This document shows positions 1-7,021 of a DNA stretch of 64,000 bases, piece by piece. A model generated the notes under the pieces. The model was not told the DNA's origin. It did no database searches and saw nothing but the letters and a program-made list of their open reading frames with translations. Numbering within the stretch: position 1 is the first letter of the stretch; every line of letters starts with the position of its first letter. The DNA comes from 66-474 sp035688305 (GTDB lineage Bacteria; Pseudomonadota; Gammaproteobacteria; Xanthomonadales; Rhodanobacteraceae), in NCBI GenBank assembly GCA_035688305.1, contig DASSNC010000111.1, positions 5,239 through 69,238 of the forward strand, read 5' to 3'. The position numbers were made by a program, and so were the translations under genes.

Positions 1-1081
1 GCAGCGCGGGGCATTGATAGGCCTTCTCTGCCGCGACTTTTGCGCGGTCCTGGATGAACGCCTGCCATTTCTGCAGCGGCAGTGCCAGCACCATGTCGAA
101 CATCGAATCGTCGGACTTCGCATCCATGCCCGCCACCGGCTGCTTGAGGGCGCTGAGGGCACCGAGCAGTGACGGCGACAGCTTGATGTCGACGCTTTGG
201 CGCATTTCCTGCGGTGTGTAGGTCGTCATGCCGAGGCTGGCCATGGGCACGTTGCTGGCGAGCGATGCAAATTCGGTTGCGCACGCGGGGTTTGTGGGTG
301 CGGCGCCGAAGTCCTTGGCAAATTCCTGGGTGACCGCGTCCTTGCCGTCGAAGGCATTGGCGAACAGTTTCGGCAGGTCGATGTAGCCGGAACCGTAATC
401 GGAATAGCCATGCTCGCTGTTGATTTTCTCAAGCCGTGCCGCTGCGTTGCTGGTCGGCTTTTTCAGGCCAAGCAACTGTTCCAGCATGTCGGGACTTGCG
501 TCTGCCGGTGCCAGGGTGGCAACCAGTTGCTTGCCCTCGACGGCAACCAGCACGTGCACCTTGGCGTCGTTGCCGCCGATGAGCCAGTAGGCCTGGTTGC
601 CGACGCTGGCGGTGGGAATGCTCACGCCTGCGCGTTGTTGCACTTTCGCCCAGAATGCCTTGAAGGTATCGGGCGATGCGAGTTCCGTGCGCATCACCGG
701 GACGTCGCCGATCCCGTACATCGCAAACAGACCCGTCATCGGGAAGCCCATCGCCGTGGCGACCTCCTTGCGGGTGTGGGCAGTCGCGAGTTCAGCCTGC
801 ATCGCGGTGAGGATTTTCGCGACATCGGGATGTTCGTCACCGACCAGCTTGGCGAGTTGGCCGAACTGGGCAGCATTGGCCTGGGCGCCGGCATTGAACG
901 CGTCAGCCCAGGCGTTGGTGAGTTCCGTTGGAACCGGTTGCAGATTGGCGAACAAGTACGGCGTGTCCGCCGGCGCGAAGGTGATTGGCGCGTTGGAGTC
1001 GACATGCTTGCCGCAACCGGCAAGCACGAGCGCGGAAAGGCAGGCCGTCGCGAGGACGGCCCGACGCAGGACTGGACGCAT
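1..1081 (-). CDS. Putative lipoprotein, partial at left edge
   Basis: The reading frame stays open from an ATG at 1081 to the window edge, so the C-terminus is missing. The start has a good Shine-Dalgarno (AAGGAG) about 8 bases upstream. The N-terminus is a lipoprotein signal: MRPVLRRAVLATAC, a hydrophobic stretch, then the lipobox LAGC near residue 24. The rest is soluble, with no transmembrane segment, and rich in Ala, Leu and Gln. I do not recognise the family. It lies 36 bases after pyrB on the same strand and may be the last gene of that string, although this is inferred from spacing only. Export to an inner- or outer-membrane lipid anchor is the only supported statement about its role. 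Confidence 0.75.
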   Translation of the reverse strand, partial: MRPVLRRAVLATACLSALVLAGCGKHVDSNAPITFAPADTPYLFANLQPVPTELTNAWADAFNAGAQANAAQFGQLAKLVGDEHPDVAKILTAMQAELATAHTRKEVATAMGFPMTGLFAMYGIGDVPVMRTELASPDTFKAFWAKVQQRAGVSIPTASVGNQAYWLIGGNDAKVHVLVAVEGKQLVATLAPADASPDMLEQLLGLKKPTSNAAARLEKINSEHGYSDYGSGYIDLPKLFANAFDGKDAVTQEFAKDFGAAPTNPACATEFASLASNVPMASLGMTTYTPQEMRQSVDIKLSPSLLGALSALKQPVAGMDAKSDDSMFDMVLALPLQKWQAFIQDRAKVAAEKAYQCPAL

Positions 1082-1117
1082 GGGTGATTCTCCTTGTTCC
1101 CCGGGTTGAAACGTGGA

Positions 1118-2029
1118 TTATGCAGGTGGCGTGAGCAGATCGGCCAGCACGGCCATCCGCACGGCCACCCCGTTGGCGACCTGGTCGAGGATCCGCGATT
1201 GCGGGCCATCGGCGATTTCCGGTGCAATCTCGATGCCGCGGTTGATCGGCCCGGGGTGCAGTACCTGGCAATCCTGCGCGGCCAGCGCGAGGCGGCGCGC
1301 GTCGAGTCCGAAGTGGGCGTGGTAGTCGGCGGCATCCGGAAACTGCGCGGCCGCCATGCGTTCCTTCTGGATGCGCAGCATGATCACCACGTCGGTGCCC
1401 GCGAGCGCGGCATCGAAATCCCCGCTGGTGCTGCAGCCAGGGAATTCGGCCAGCGCATCCGGCAGCATCGCGGCCGGCGCGCACAGGCGGATGTCGCCCA
1501 CGCCCAGCGCGTGCAGCGCCTGCGCATCCGAGCGCGCGACGCGCGAGTGGCGGATGTCGCCGCAGATCGTCACGCGCAGGTTCTCGAAATCGGGGCGGCG
1601 CTGGCGGATGGTCAGCGCGTCCAGCAAGCCTTGCGTCGGATGCGCGTGGGTGCCGTCACCAGCGTTGATGATGGCTACATTCGACTTCGCGTGCTCGGCG
1701 AGGTACTTCGGCATGCCGTTTTCGTTGTGCCGGACCACCAGTGCGTCAAGCCCCATTGCCTCCAGCGTGTGCAGCGTGTCGAGCAGGCTTTCGCCCTTGC
1801 TGGTGGATGAGTGCGACAGCTCGAAGTTCACGTTGTCCGCACCCAGTCGCTTGGCCGCCAGCACGAATGACGTGCGGGTGCGCGTCGAGTGTTCGAAGAA
1901 CAGCGTGAGCACCGTGCGGCCAAGCAGCAGGTCGCGTGGCGCGCCGTCGCGACGGAAGCCTTCAGCGCGATCGAGCAGGCGGGTGATGACCGTGTGGTCA
2001 AGGTTTTCGAGGGTCAGCAGGTGGTGCAT
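1118..2029 (-). CDS. pyrB: Aspartate carbamoyltransferase catalytic subunit
   Basis: PyrB condenses carbamoyl phosphate with aspartate, the first committed step of pyrimidine synthesis in the cytoplasm. The 303-residue product shows the carbamoyl-phosphate motif FEHSTRTRTSF near residue 46, a second phosphate contact region SHSSTSKGES, HPTQGLLDALT near residue 126, the aspartate-loop region around HSRVARSD, and the closing HPGPINRG motif. The open frame extends far upstream, but only the start at 2029 matches the family N-terminus (MHHLLTLENLD); the extension is Arg-rich antisense-like sequence. No pyrI or pyrC homologue is adjacent. A small dyad lies just upstream of the start. Confidence 0.95.
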   Translation of the reverse strand: MHHLLTLENLDHTVITRLLDRAEGFRRDGAPRDLLLGRTVLTLFFEHSTRTRTSFVLAAKRLGADNVNFELSHSSTSKGESLLDTLHTLEAMGLDALVVRHNENGMPKYLAEHAKSNVAIINAGDGTHAHPTQGLLDALTIRQRRPDFENLRVTICGDIRHSRVARSDAQALHALGVGDIRLCAPAAMLPDALAEFPGCSTSGDFDAALAGTDVVIMLRIQKERMAAAQFPDAADYHAHFGLDARRLALAAQDCQVLHPGPINRGIEIAPEIADGPQSRILDQVANGVAVRMAVLADLLTPPA

Positions 2030-2041
2030 GGGAATCCTTTT

Positions 2042-2059
2042 GCGATCACCCCTGATCGC
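2042..2059. repeat. Short dyad GCGATCA-cccc-TGATCGC, second copy near pilJ
   Basis: A 7-bp perfect inverted repeat with a 4-base loop sits in the pyrB leader. Nearly the same block, including the flanking TTTT and GG, recurs at 6863-6880 between pilI and pilJ. It could be a dispersed REP-like hairpin or a protein-binding site. No T-tract follows it on the minus strand, so a Rho-independent terminator is unlikely. Confidence 0.45.
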
Positions 2060-2177
2060 GGCTTTGCCGAATTGGTCTGGTGCCGCGGGCGTCACGATGG
2101 CGGGTAAACCGGAACGGCGTTTCCTCGCCTGACTTGCCACAACAGCCGCTTCGCTTCCGACGGTCGAACATGGCACG

Positions 2178-2624
2178 CTATTCGGGGTTGGGGTTTGACT
2201 GGCCCGACGTCTGCGCCAACCAGCTCTCAAGGATAACGGCCGCCGCCAGCGAATCGATGTTGGCCGCGTCGCGGCGGCGTGCGGCGCCCGCCGCGCGCTG
2301 CCCGGCAAAGCGGCGCGCGGCCTCCTGGGAGGTATGCCGCTCGTCGACCAGATGCACCGGCAGGCCGCTGCGGTTCCCCAGTGTGGTGGCGAACGCACGC
2401 GCGGCCCGCGTGATCGCCTGTTCGCCGCCGTCCAGCGTCAGCGGCAGGCCGACGATCAACGCTTCCGGCTTCCACTCGGCGAGCAGCGCATCGACACGCG
2501 TCCATTCGGGCTCGCCCGCGTTCACCATGAGGATGGGCAATGGGCGCGCGGACTGGCTGATGTGATTGCCGCTGGCGACACCGATCCGGCGCTGGCCGTA
2601 GTCGAATCCCAGCACGCAACTCAT
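2178..2624 (-). CDS. ruvX: Putative pre-16S rRNA nuclease / Holliday junction resolvase-like YqgF
   Basis: The 148-residue protein has the YqgF RNase-H-like fold. It starts with VLGFDYGQRRIGVASG (first catalytic Asp), continues with ALIVGLPLTLDGGEQ, then VHLVDERHTSQEA (second acidic residue in DER), and ends in RRDAANIDSLAAAVILESWL (third Asp). In Escherichia coli YqgF acts in processing the 16S rRNA 5' end; an older proposal is junction resolution. The start at 2624 overlaps the stop of yqgE by an ATGA junction, implying translational coupling. The yqgE-ruvX-pyrB order is common in gammaproteobacteria. Confidence 0.93.
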   Translation of the reverse strand: MSCVLGFDYGQRRIGVASGNHISQSARPLPILMVNAGEPEWTRVDALLAEWKPEALIVGLPLTLDGGEQAITRAARAFATTLGNRSGLPVHLVDERHTSQEAARRFAGQRAAGAARRRDAANIDSLAAAVILESWLAQTSGQSNPNPE

Positions 2625-3295
2625 GCGCGGCCGGAATACGAAGTCAGGTTGGCCGGATTGATCCCGACCAACGCCACCGCGGCGCTCCAGCGTTCGTCCA
2701 ATGCCGTATCGAACAGGACGCGTTCGTCGGCTGCCACCGTGAGCCACGCGTTGTCGCGCAGTTCCTGCTCGAGCTGGCCGGCGCCCCAACCGGCATAGCC
2801 CAGCGCCACCAGCGCGCGGCGCGGACCGCCGCCATCCGCCATCGCGGCAAGGATGTCGCGCGAGGTGGTGACGCTGACCATGTCATTGACGCGGTAGCTG
2901 GAATCCCATTCGTGCTTGCCCGATACGTGCAGCACGAAGCCGCGTTCGGGTTGTACCGGGCCACCGACCAACACGGGCGCGGCGGCGATGTTTTCGCGCT
3001 CGCACGGCATGTTCATCTGCTTCAGCACGTCGCCCAGCGTGAATTCGGAAAGGCGGTTCACCACCAGACCCATCGCGCCGTCGTCGCCGTGCTGGCAGAT
3101 GAAGGTGATGCCGCGCGCGAAATTGGGATCGCCCATGCCCGGCATCGCAATCAGGAAATGCCCGGTGAGCGAGGCCGGCTTGGCGGCGGATGCGCTGGGC
3201 ACCTTGGCCTGGTTGCGCGCGGACGCCTTGCCTGATGGTCGGCGTGGACGGCTCCGGGGCGGGGTTTTTGCAGGTGGCTTGGCCATGGCGAGCAT
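2621..3295 (-). CDS. yqgE: YqgE/AlgH family protein with basic N-terminal extension
   Basis: The UPF0301 domain begins at about residue 43 (SLTGHFLIAMPGMGD) and continues through GAMGLVVNRLSEFTL, VLVGGPVQPERGFVLH and ALGYAGWGAGQLEQEL, all hallmark blocks of YqgE/AlgH. Biochemical function is unsettled; the family was linked genetically to alginate regulation in Pseudomonas. This copy carries about 40 extra N-terminal residues rich in Lys, Pro and Ala. No ATG, GTG or TTG is available closer to the domain, so the extension is probably real; ATG at 3286 is an equally good start. It overlaps ruvX at its 3' end. Confidence 0.9.
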   Translation of the reverse strand: MLAMAKPPAKTPPRSRPRRPSGKASARNQAKVPSASAAKPASLTGHFLIAMPGMGDPNFARGITFICQHGDDGAMGLVVNRLSEFTLGDVLKQMNMPCERENIAAAPVLVGGPVQPERGFVLHVSGKHEWDSSYRVNDMVSVTTSRDILAAMADGGGPRRALVALGYAGWGAGQLEQELRDNAWLTVAADERVLFDTALDERWSAAVALVGINPANLTSYSGRA

Positions 3296-3316
3296 TGTAC
3301 GCCGCCGCGCTGCCGC

Positions 3317-4225
3317 TCACTCTGGCCGGATGCCGCGGGTTTGCAGGTGGTTGCCCGGCAGGAATTGCCATACGCGGGTGATTCCGAGCTCGGTGATGCG
3401 TTGCCCGGAGGCGTCCTTTTCGCGCGGTATCGGCGGGAACGGGGCGGCCAGGTGCACGATGCGGATTGCCGCGTTGTCGAGCACCGGATAGCCGGAACTC
3501 GCGTTGACGGTCACGCCGCGCACCTGGCCGCTGGTGTCGATCACGACCGTCAGCATTACGTCGCCGTGCAGGCCGCGCCGGCGCGCTGCATCCGGATAGT
3601 TGAGGTTGCCTACCCGTTCAATGTGATGCACCCACGCAACTTGATAGGCGGCGTCCGCCACACTGCGCGTGTTGGCCGAGATGTAGCGCCTGCGGGGGCG
3701 CCGCGCATACGATTCCTTTGCTTCGCGCACTTCCTGCTCCAGGCGCGCGGCTTCCAGTCGCTGCGCGACCGGAATGGCCGCCTCCCGTTCGGAGGTCTGC
3801 GGCTCCGCTCGCGTATCGCGCTGTTGCGCCACTTGCATCTGCGCCGCACCGCTGGTGACGACCACGTGCGCGCCGCTGGCGGTTTGCTGGTGCGGCGCTG
3901 CCGGCATCACCGGGATCGGGGCGATGCCTGCCTGGGTGACCGGCAGCGGACCCGAGAAAGGCGCGCCGGGGCGGTGCGCCTGGTCGCTGTTGCCGCCGCC
4001 GGCGTTGTTGGCCTGCGCGAGGAAATCGGCCTTTTTCGGCGCTTCCGCGTTCGAGGTGTTGATCAGGGTGACGTCCAGCGTCGGCAGGCTGGGCGCGGGC
4101 TTGGCAAAACCGAAGCCGATGCCGAGGATCAGGATTGCGTGCAGCATCAGCGAAAACAGCAATGCCACGCCCATCCGATCTGCGCTGCCGGACGCGTGTT
4201 CCATGTTGACCACTGCAGCGTTCAC
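3317..4225 (-). CDS. tonB: Energy transducer TonB
   Basis: The 302-residue protein has the TonB layout. A single N-terminal membrane helix lies at about residues 18-40 (GVALLFSLMLHAILILG). A long flexible Pro/Ala/Gln-rich periplasmic linker follows, and a C-terminal TonB fold at about 200-295 contains the signature YPDAARRRGLHGDVML and the strand VDTSGQVRGVTV. It would couple the proton motive force from ExbB/ExbD to outer-membrane receptors. exbB and exbD are not nearby. Its start overlaps the gshB stop by four bases, as in the xanthomonad gshB-tonB pair. Confidence 0.92.
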   Translation of the reverse strand: MNAAVVNMEHASGSADRMGVALLFSLMLHAILILGIGFGFAKPAPSLPTLDVTLINTSNAEAPKKADFLAQANNAGGGNSDQAHRPGAPFSGPLPVTQAGIAPIPVMPAAPHQQTASGAHVVVTSGAAQMQVAQQRDTRAEPQTSEREAAIPVAQRLEAARLEQEVREAKESYARRPRRRYISANTRSVADAAYQVAWVHHIERVGNLNYPDAARRRGLHGDVMLTVVIDTSGQVRGVTVNASSGYPVLDNAAIRIVHLAAPFPPIPREKDASGQRITELGITRVWQFLPGNHLQTRGIRPE

Positions 4226-5187
4226 ACCATCGCACCGCGAGTCGCGTCGGACTCGATCGCATCAAACACCAGACCTGCAATATTAAGCCCGAATTGCGCA
4301 TCCAGCTCGCGCACGCAGGTGGGTGAGGTGACGTTGACTTCGGTGAGGTAGTCGCCGATCACGTCCAGCCCCGCGAGCACGATGCCGCGCCGCTGCAATT
4401 CCGGGCCCACCTCCGCTGCGATCCAGCGGTCACGTTCCGAGAGCGGCTGGCCGACGCCCTTGCCGCCGGCGGCCAGGTTGCCCCGAAAATCCGTGCCTTG
4501 CGGAATGCGCGCGAGGGCGTACGCCACCGGCTCACCGTTGACCACGAGAATGCGCTTGTCGCCGGCGGTGATCTCGGGAATGAACTTCTGCGCCATCACG
4601 AAGTGGCGGTCGTCGCCCGCCAACGTCTCCAGGATCGAATTGAGGTTCGGATCGTCGCCGCGCGAGCGGAAAATGCCGCGTCCACCCATCCCGTCCAGCG
4701 GTTTCAGCACCACCTCGCCCTGCTCGTGCGCGAAGCGCCGCAGTTCGGCGCGCTCGCGCGCCACCAATGCGGCGGTGCAGCATTGCGGAAACCACTGCGC
4801 GGCCAGTTTTTCGTTGAAGTCGCGCAAGGCTTGCGGGTTGTTCACCACCCGCACGCCCGCGCGCGCAGCCAGGTCCAACACCAGGGTGTCGTAAAGGAAT
4901 TGCGCGTCGAAGGGCGGGTCCTTGCGGGCCAGCACGATGTCCGCGGCCTCGGCCAGCGGCTGCCAGCGAGCTTCGCCCAGCGTGAACCAGTCGGAGCGGC
5001 TGTCGCGAACCTCCAGCGGCGCCAGCTGCGCCCATGCCACGCCGTTGCGTATGGCGAGGTCGCGCTGCAACATGTACAGCAGCCGATATCCGCGCCGCGC
5101 GGCCTCCAGCATCAGCGCGAGGGTCGTGTCCTTCTCGGGATGGATGGCGGCGATGGGATCCATCAATACCGCAACGGTTTGTGTCAT
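4222..5187 (-). CDS. gshB: Glutathione synthetase
   Basis: The product (321 residues) ligates gamma-glutamylcysteine to glycine with ATP. Visible blocks are the N-terminal substrate domain VAVLMDPIAAIHPEKDTTLA, the YDTLVLDLAARAGVRVVNNP region, the ATP-grasp loop VVLKPLDGMGGRGIFR, RILVVNGEPVAYALAR, and the C-terminal metal/substrate segment LTEVNVTSPTCVRELD. The start at 5187 (MTQTVAVLMDP) matches the family; the upstream in-frame ATG adds 22 unrelated residues. It is the first gene of the minus-strand string that runs through tonB, yqgE, ruvX and pyrB, and it faces pilG across a 216-bp divergent spacer. Confidence 0.95.
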   Translation of the reverse strand: MTQTVAVLMDPIAAIHPEKDTTLALMLEAARRGYRLLYMLQRDLAIRNGVAWAQLAPLEVRDSRSDWFTLGEARWQPLAEAADIVLARKDPPFDAQFLYDTLVLDLAARAGVRVVNNPQALRDFNEKLAAQWFPQCCTAALVARERAELRRFAHEQGEVVLKPLDGMGGRGIFRSRGDDPNLNSILETLAGDDRHFVMAQKFIPEITAGDKRILVVNGEPVAYALARIPQGTDFRGNLAAGGKGVGQPLSERDRWIAAEVGPELQRRGIVLAGLDVIGDYLTEVNVTSPTCVRELDAQFGLNIAGLVFDAIESDATRGAMV

Positions 5188-5403
5188 GGGGGTTCCAAGG
5201 ACGTGCGCTTGGTGTATCTTGGCACAGGCGGCTGGTGTTGCCGGGGACGGCATCCGGGATTCGTGGCCAGGGGGCGCGAATTCCGGGATTCAGGCGAGGG
5301 AGCGATTGAGGGAATCGTCGTGATAGCCGTCACACATGACACGCGGTGCGGCATGCATGTTGCATGAAACCTCACCGCCTCCTGCGAGGTGGAATCCATA
5401 ACC

Positions 5404-5817
5404 GTGAACGACAACGTCAATCCCGATGGTCTGGCCGGACTCAAGGTCATGATCATCGACGACTCCAAGACCATTCGCCGCACCGCTGAAACCCTGCTCA
5501 AAAAGGAGGGGGCCGAGGTGCTGACGGCCGTTGACGGCTTCGAGGCGCTCGCCAAGATTTCCGATCTGCGGCCCGACATCATTTTCGTCGACATCATGAT
5601 GCCGCGGCTGGATGGCTATCAGACGTGCGCGTTGATCAAGAACAATCACGTGTTCCGCAGCACGCCGGTGATCATGCTGTCCTCCAAGGATGGCCTGTTC
5701 GACAAGGCGCGCGGGCGGATCGTGGGTTCCGAGCAGTATCTCACCAAGCCCTTTACGCGCGACGAATTGCTCGGAGCAATCCGGCAGCACGTGCGCGCGC
5801 CTGCAACTGTCAAGTGA
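5404..5817 (+). CDS. pilG: Twitching motility response regulator PilG
   Basis: PilG is a single-domain CheY-like receiver that promotes pilus extension downstream of the Chp sensory kinase. The receiver has the acidic pair in VMIIDDSKTIRR, the phospho-acceptor Asp in IIFVDIMMPRLDGYQ, the conserved Ser in IMLSS, and Lys in YLTKPFTR. I chose the GTG at 5404 (137 residues, NDNVNPDGLAGLK) because it lies about 11 bases after GAGGTGG and fits known PilG N-termini; a GTG at 5389 is possible. It opens the plus-strand pil-chp operon. Confidence 0.93.
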   Translation: MNDNVNPDGLAGLKVMIIDDSKTIRRTAETLLKKEGAEVLTAVDGFEALAKISDLRPDIIFVDIMMPRLDGYQTCALIKNNHVFRSTPVIMLSSKDGLFDKARGRIVGSEQYLTKPFTRDELLGAIRQHVRAPATVK

Positions 5818-5855
5818 CGTCCGCCGGAGGCGGCGGCGTGCAAGAGAGAGAATTC

Positions 5856-6227
5856 ATGGCAAACATCCTCATCATCGACGACTCGCCCACCGACGTGAAG
5901 ATTTTTTCCGGCGCGCTGGAGCGGGCAGGGCACAAGGTCAGCGCAGTCGCGACCGCCGAGGCAGGTATCGCGGCGGCCCAGAAGGAACAGCCCGACCTGG
6001 TCTTGATGGATGTGATCATGCCCGGCATGAACGGCTTCCAGGCCACCCGCAGTCTCACCAAGGATCCGGCGACCAGTGCCATTCCGGTGGTCATCGTCAC
6101 CACCAAGAACATGGAAACCGACCGCATGTGGGGCTTGCGCCAGGGCGCCAAGGACGTGCTGGTCAAGCCGATCAGCGAAAAGGATCTGGTCGCCAACGTC
6201 AACAAATATCTCCCGGCCAAGGGTTGA
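5856..6227 (+). CDS. pilH: Twitching motility response regulator PilH
   Basis: This second CheY-like receiver (123 residues) has the acidic pair in ILIIDDSPTDVK, the phospho-acceptor Asp in LVLMDVIMPGMNGFQ, Thr in VIVTTKNME, and Lys in VLVKPISEKDL. In Pseudomonas aeruginosa PilH is the antagonist of PilG, promoting retraction or acting as a phosphate sink. It starts 38 bases after pilG and is preceded by an AGAGAG-type ribosome site. pilI follows at an 8-base gap, so the genes are surely cotranscribed. Confidence 0.94.
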   Translation: MANILIIDDSPTDVKIFSGALERAGHKVSAVATAEAGIAAAQKEQPDLVLMDVIMPGMNGFQATRSLTKDPATSAIPVVIVTTKNMETDRMWGLRQGAKDVLVKPISEKDLVANVNKYLPAKG

Positions 6228-6234
6228 TCGACGC

Positions 6235-6858
6235 ATGAGCAAGAAACGCCGGCAAAAAACGCGTTCGGGCGAGGTCGCCGATGCGACTGGCGCCGCCGAG
6301 CACGAGGTTGCCGAATTCGCGCAGCCCGAGGGGGCGTTTGCGCTGCTGGCCGACTATGAACAGCGCAGCCTTGAGCACGATCCCGGTGTGCCGGAGCAGA
6401 TCGAAGCGCCCGGCCTGTGGCGCGCGATCGGCTTTCGCGTGGGTGAGCGCCACTTCGTATGCGGGATCGACGAGATTACGGAAATCCTGATGGTGCCGCC
6501 GCCGGTCACCAGCATTCCCGCAACGCGCCCGTGGTTGCTCGGCGTCGCGAATGTGCGCGGCAACCTGATCGCGCTGGTGGACCTGAAGCAATTCCTGTTC
6601 GGGCAGCGCGTGCATGTCACTGGACGCACGCGGGTACTTGTGGTGCGCCAGAGCGGCGGCAACGTCGGACTGCTGGTGGACGAGCTGCTTGGGCAACGCA
6701 ACCTCACCGACGCCGACCGTGCCGGGGCCGAGGGCGAAGCCGATCCCGGTCTCGCGCGTTTCGTCACCGAGAACGTGACGACTGCACAGGCAAGGCTGGG
6801 ACGATTCAGTATGGTGGAGTTGACGCGCGCGCCGGAATTCCAGCACGCGGGACTCTAG
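6235..6858 (+). CDS. pilI: Chemotaxis coupling protein PilI (CheW-like)
   Basis: PilI couples the PilJ receptor to the ChpA kinase. The 207-residue protein has a CheW domain from about residue 62: GFRVGERHFVCGIDEITEIL, PWLLGVANVRGNLIALVDLKQFL and VLVVRQSGGNVGLLVDELLG are standard CheW strands. The first 60 residues are charged and unmatched to the domain, and the opening MSKKRRQK is strongly basic. It sits between pilH and pilJ as in other Chp systems. Confidence 0.93.
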   Translation: MSKKRRQKTRSGEVADATGAAEHEVAEFAQPEGAFALLADYEQRSLEHDPGVPEQIEAPGLWRAIGFRVGERHFVCGIDEITEILMVPPPVTSIPATRPWLLGVANVRGNLIALVDLKQFLFGQRVHVTGRTRVLVVRQSGGNVGLLVDELLGQRNLTDADRAGAEGEADPGLARFVTENVTTAQARLGRFSMVELTRAPEFQHAGL

Positions 6859-6862
6859 TTTT

Positions 6863-6880
6863 GCGATCATCCCCGATCGC
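6863..6880. repeat. Short dyad GCGATC-atcccc-GATCGC, matches copy near pyrB
   Basis: A 6-bp inverted repeat with a 6-base loop starts 5 bases after the pilI stop. The context TTTTGCGATCA-CCC-GATCGCGG is shared with the pyrB leader at 2038-2061. It may be a dispersed hairpin or an mRNA stability or attenuation element inside the operon. Confidence 0.4.
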
Positions 6881-6922
6881 GGTTGCGTTGGGTGTTTTCG
6901 AGTATTGGAGGGGTTGCACACG

Positions 6923-7021
6923 ATGAACACCAGAACGGCCCTGGGTGGCCTGACTTTCAACGACAACCGCTCCGAATCAACGGTTCAAACGACAGACTTG
7001 GCAATGAGGTGGCAATCATGA
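6923..7021 (+). CDS. Possible 32-residue upstream ORF coupled to pilJ
   Basis: An ATG at 6923 lies 9 bases after a strong Shine-Dalgarno (GGAGGGG, 6907-6913). It opens a 32-codon frame (MNTRTALGGLTFNDNRS...) whose TGA overlaps the pilJ ATG as ATGA. It is in a different frame from pilJ. It could be a leader peptide that couples translation, or a remnant of a longer receptor N-terminus broken by a frameshift. The peptide matches nothing I recognise. The start signal is real sequence; the function is inference. Confidence 0.35.
   Translation: MNTRTALGGLTFNDNRSESTVQTTDLAMRWQS

Noticed and set aside
2030..2398. Longer pyrB with a 123-codon N-terminal extension
   Set aside because: The extension is Arg/Pro-rich antisense of ruvX, and ATCase proteins start at the inner ATG.
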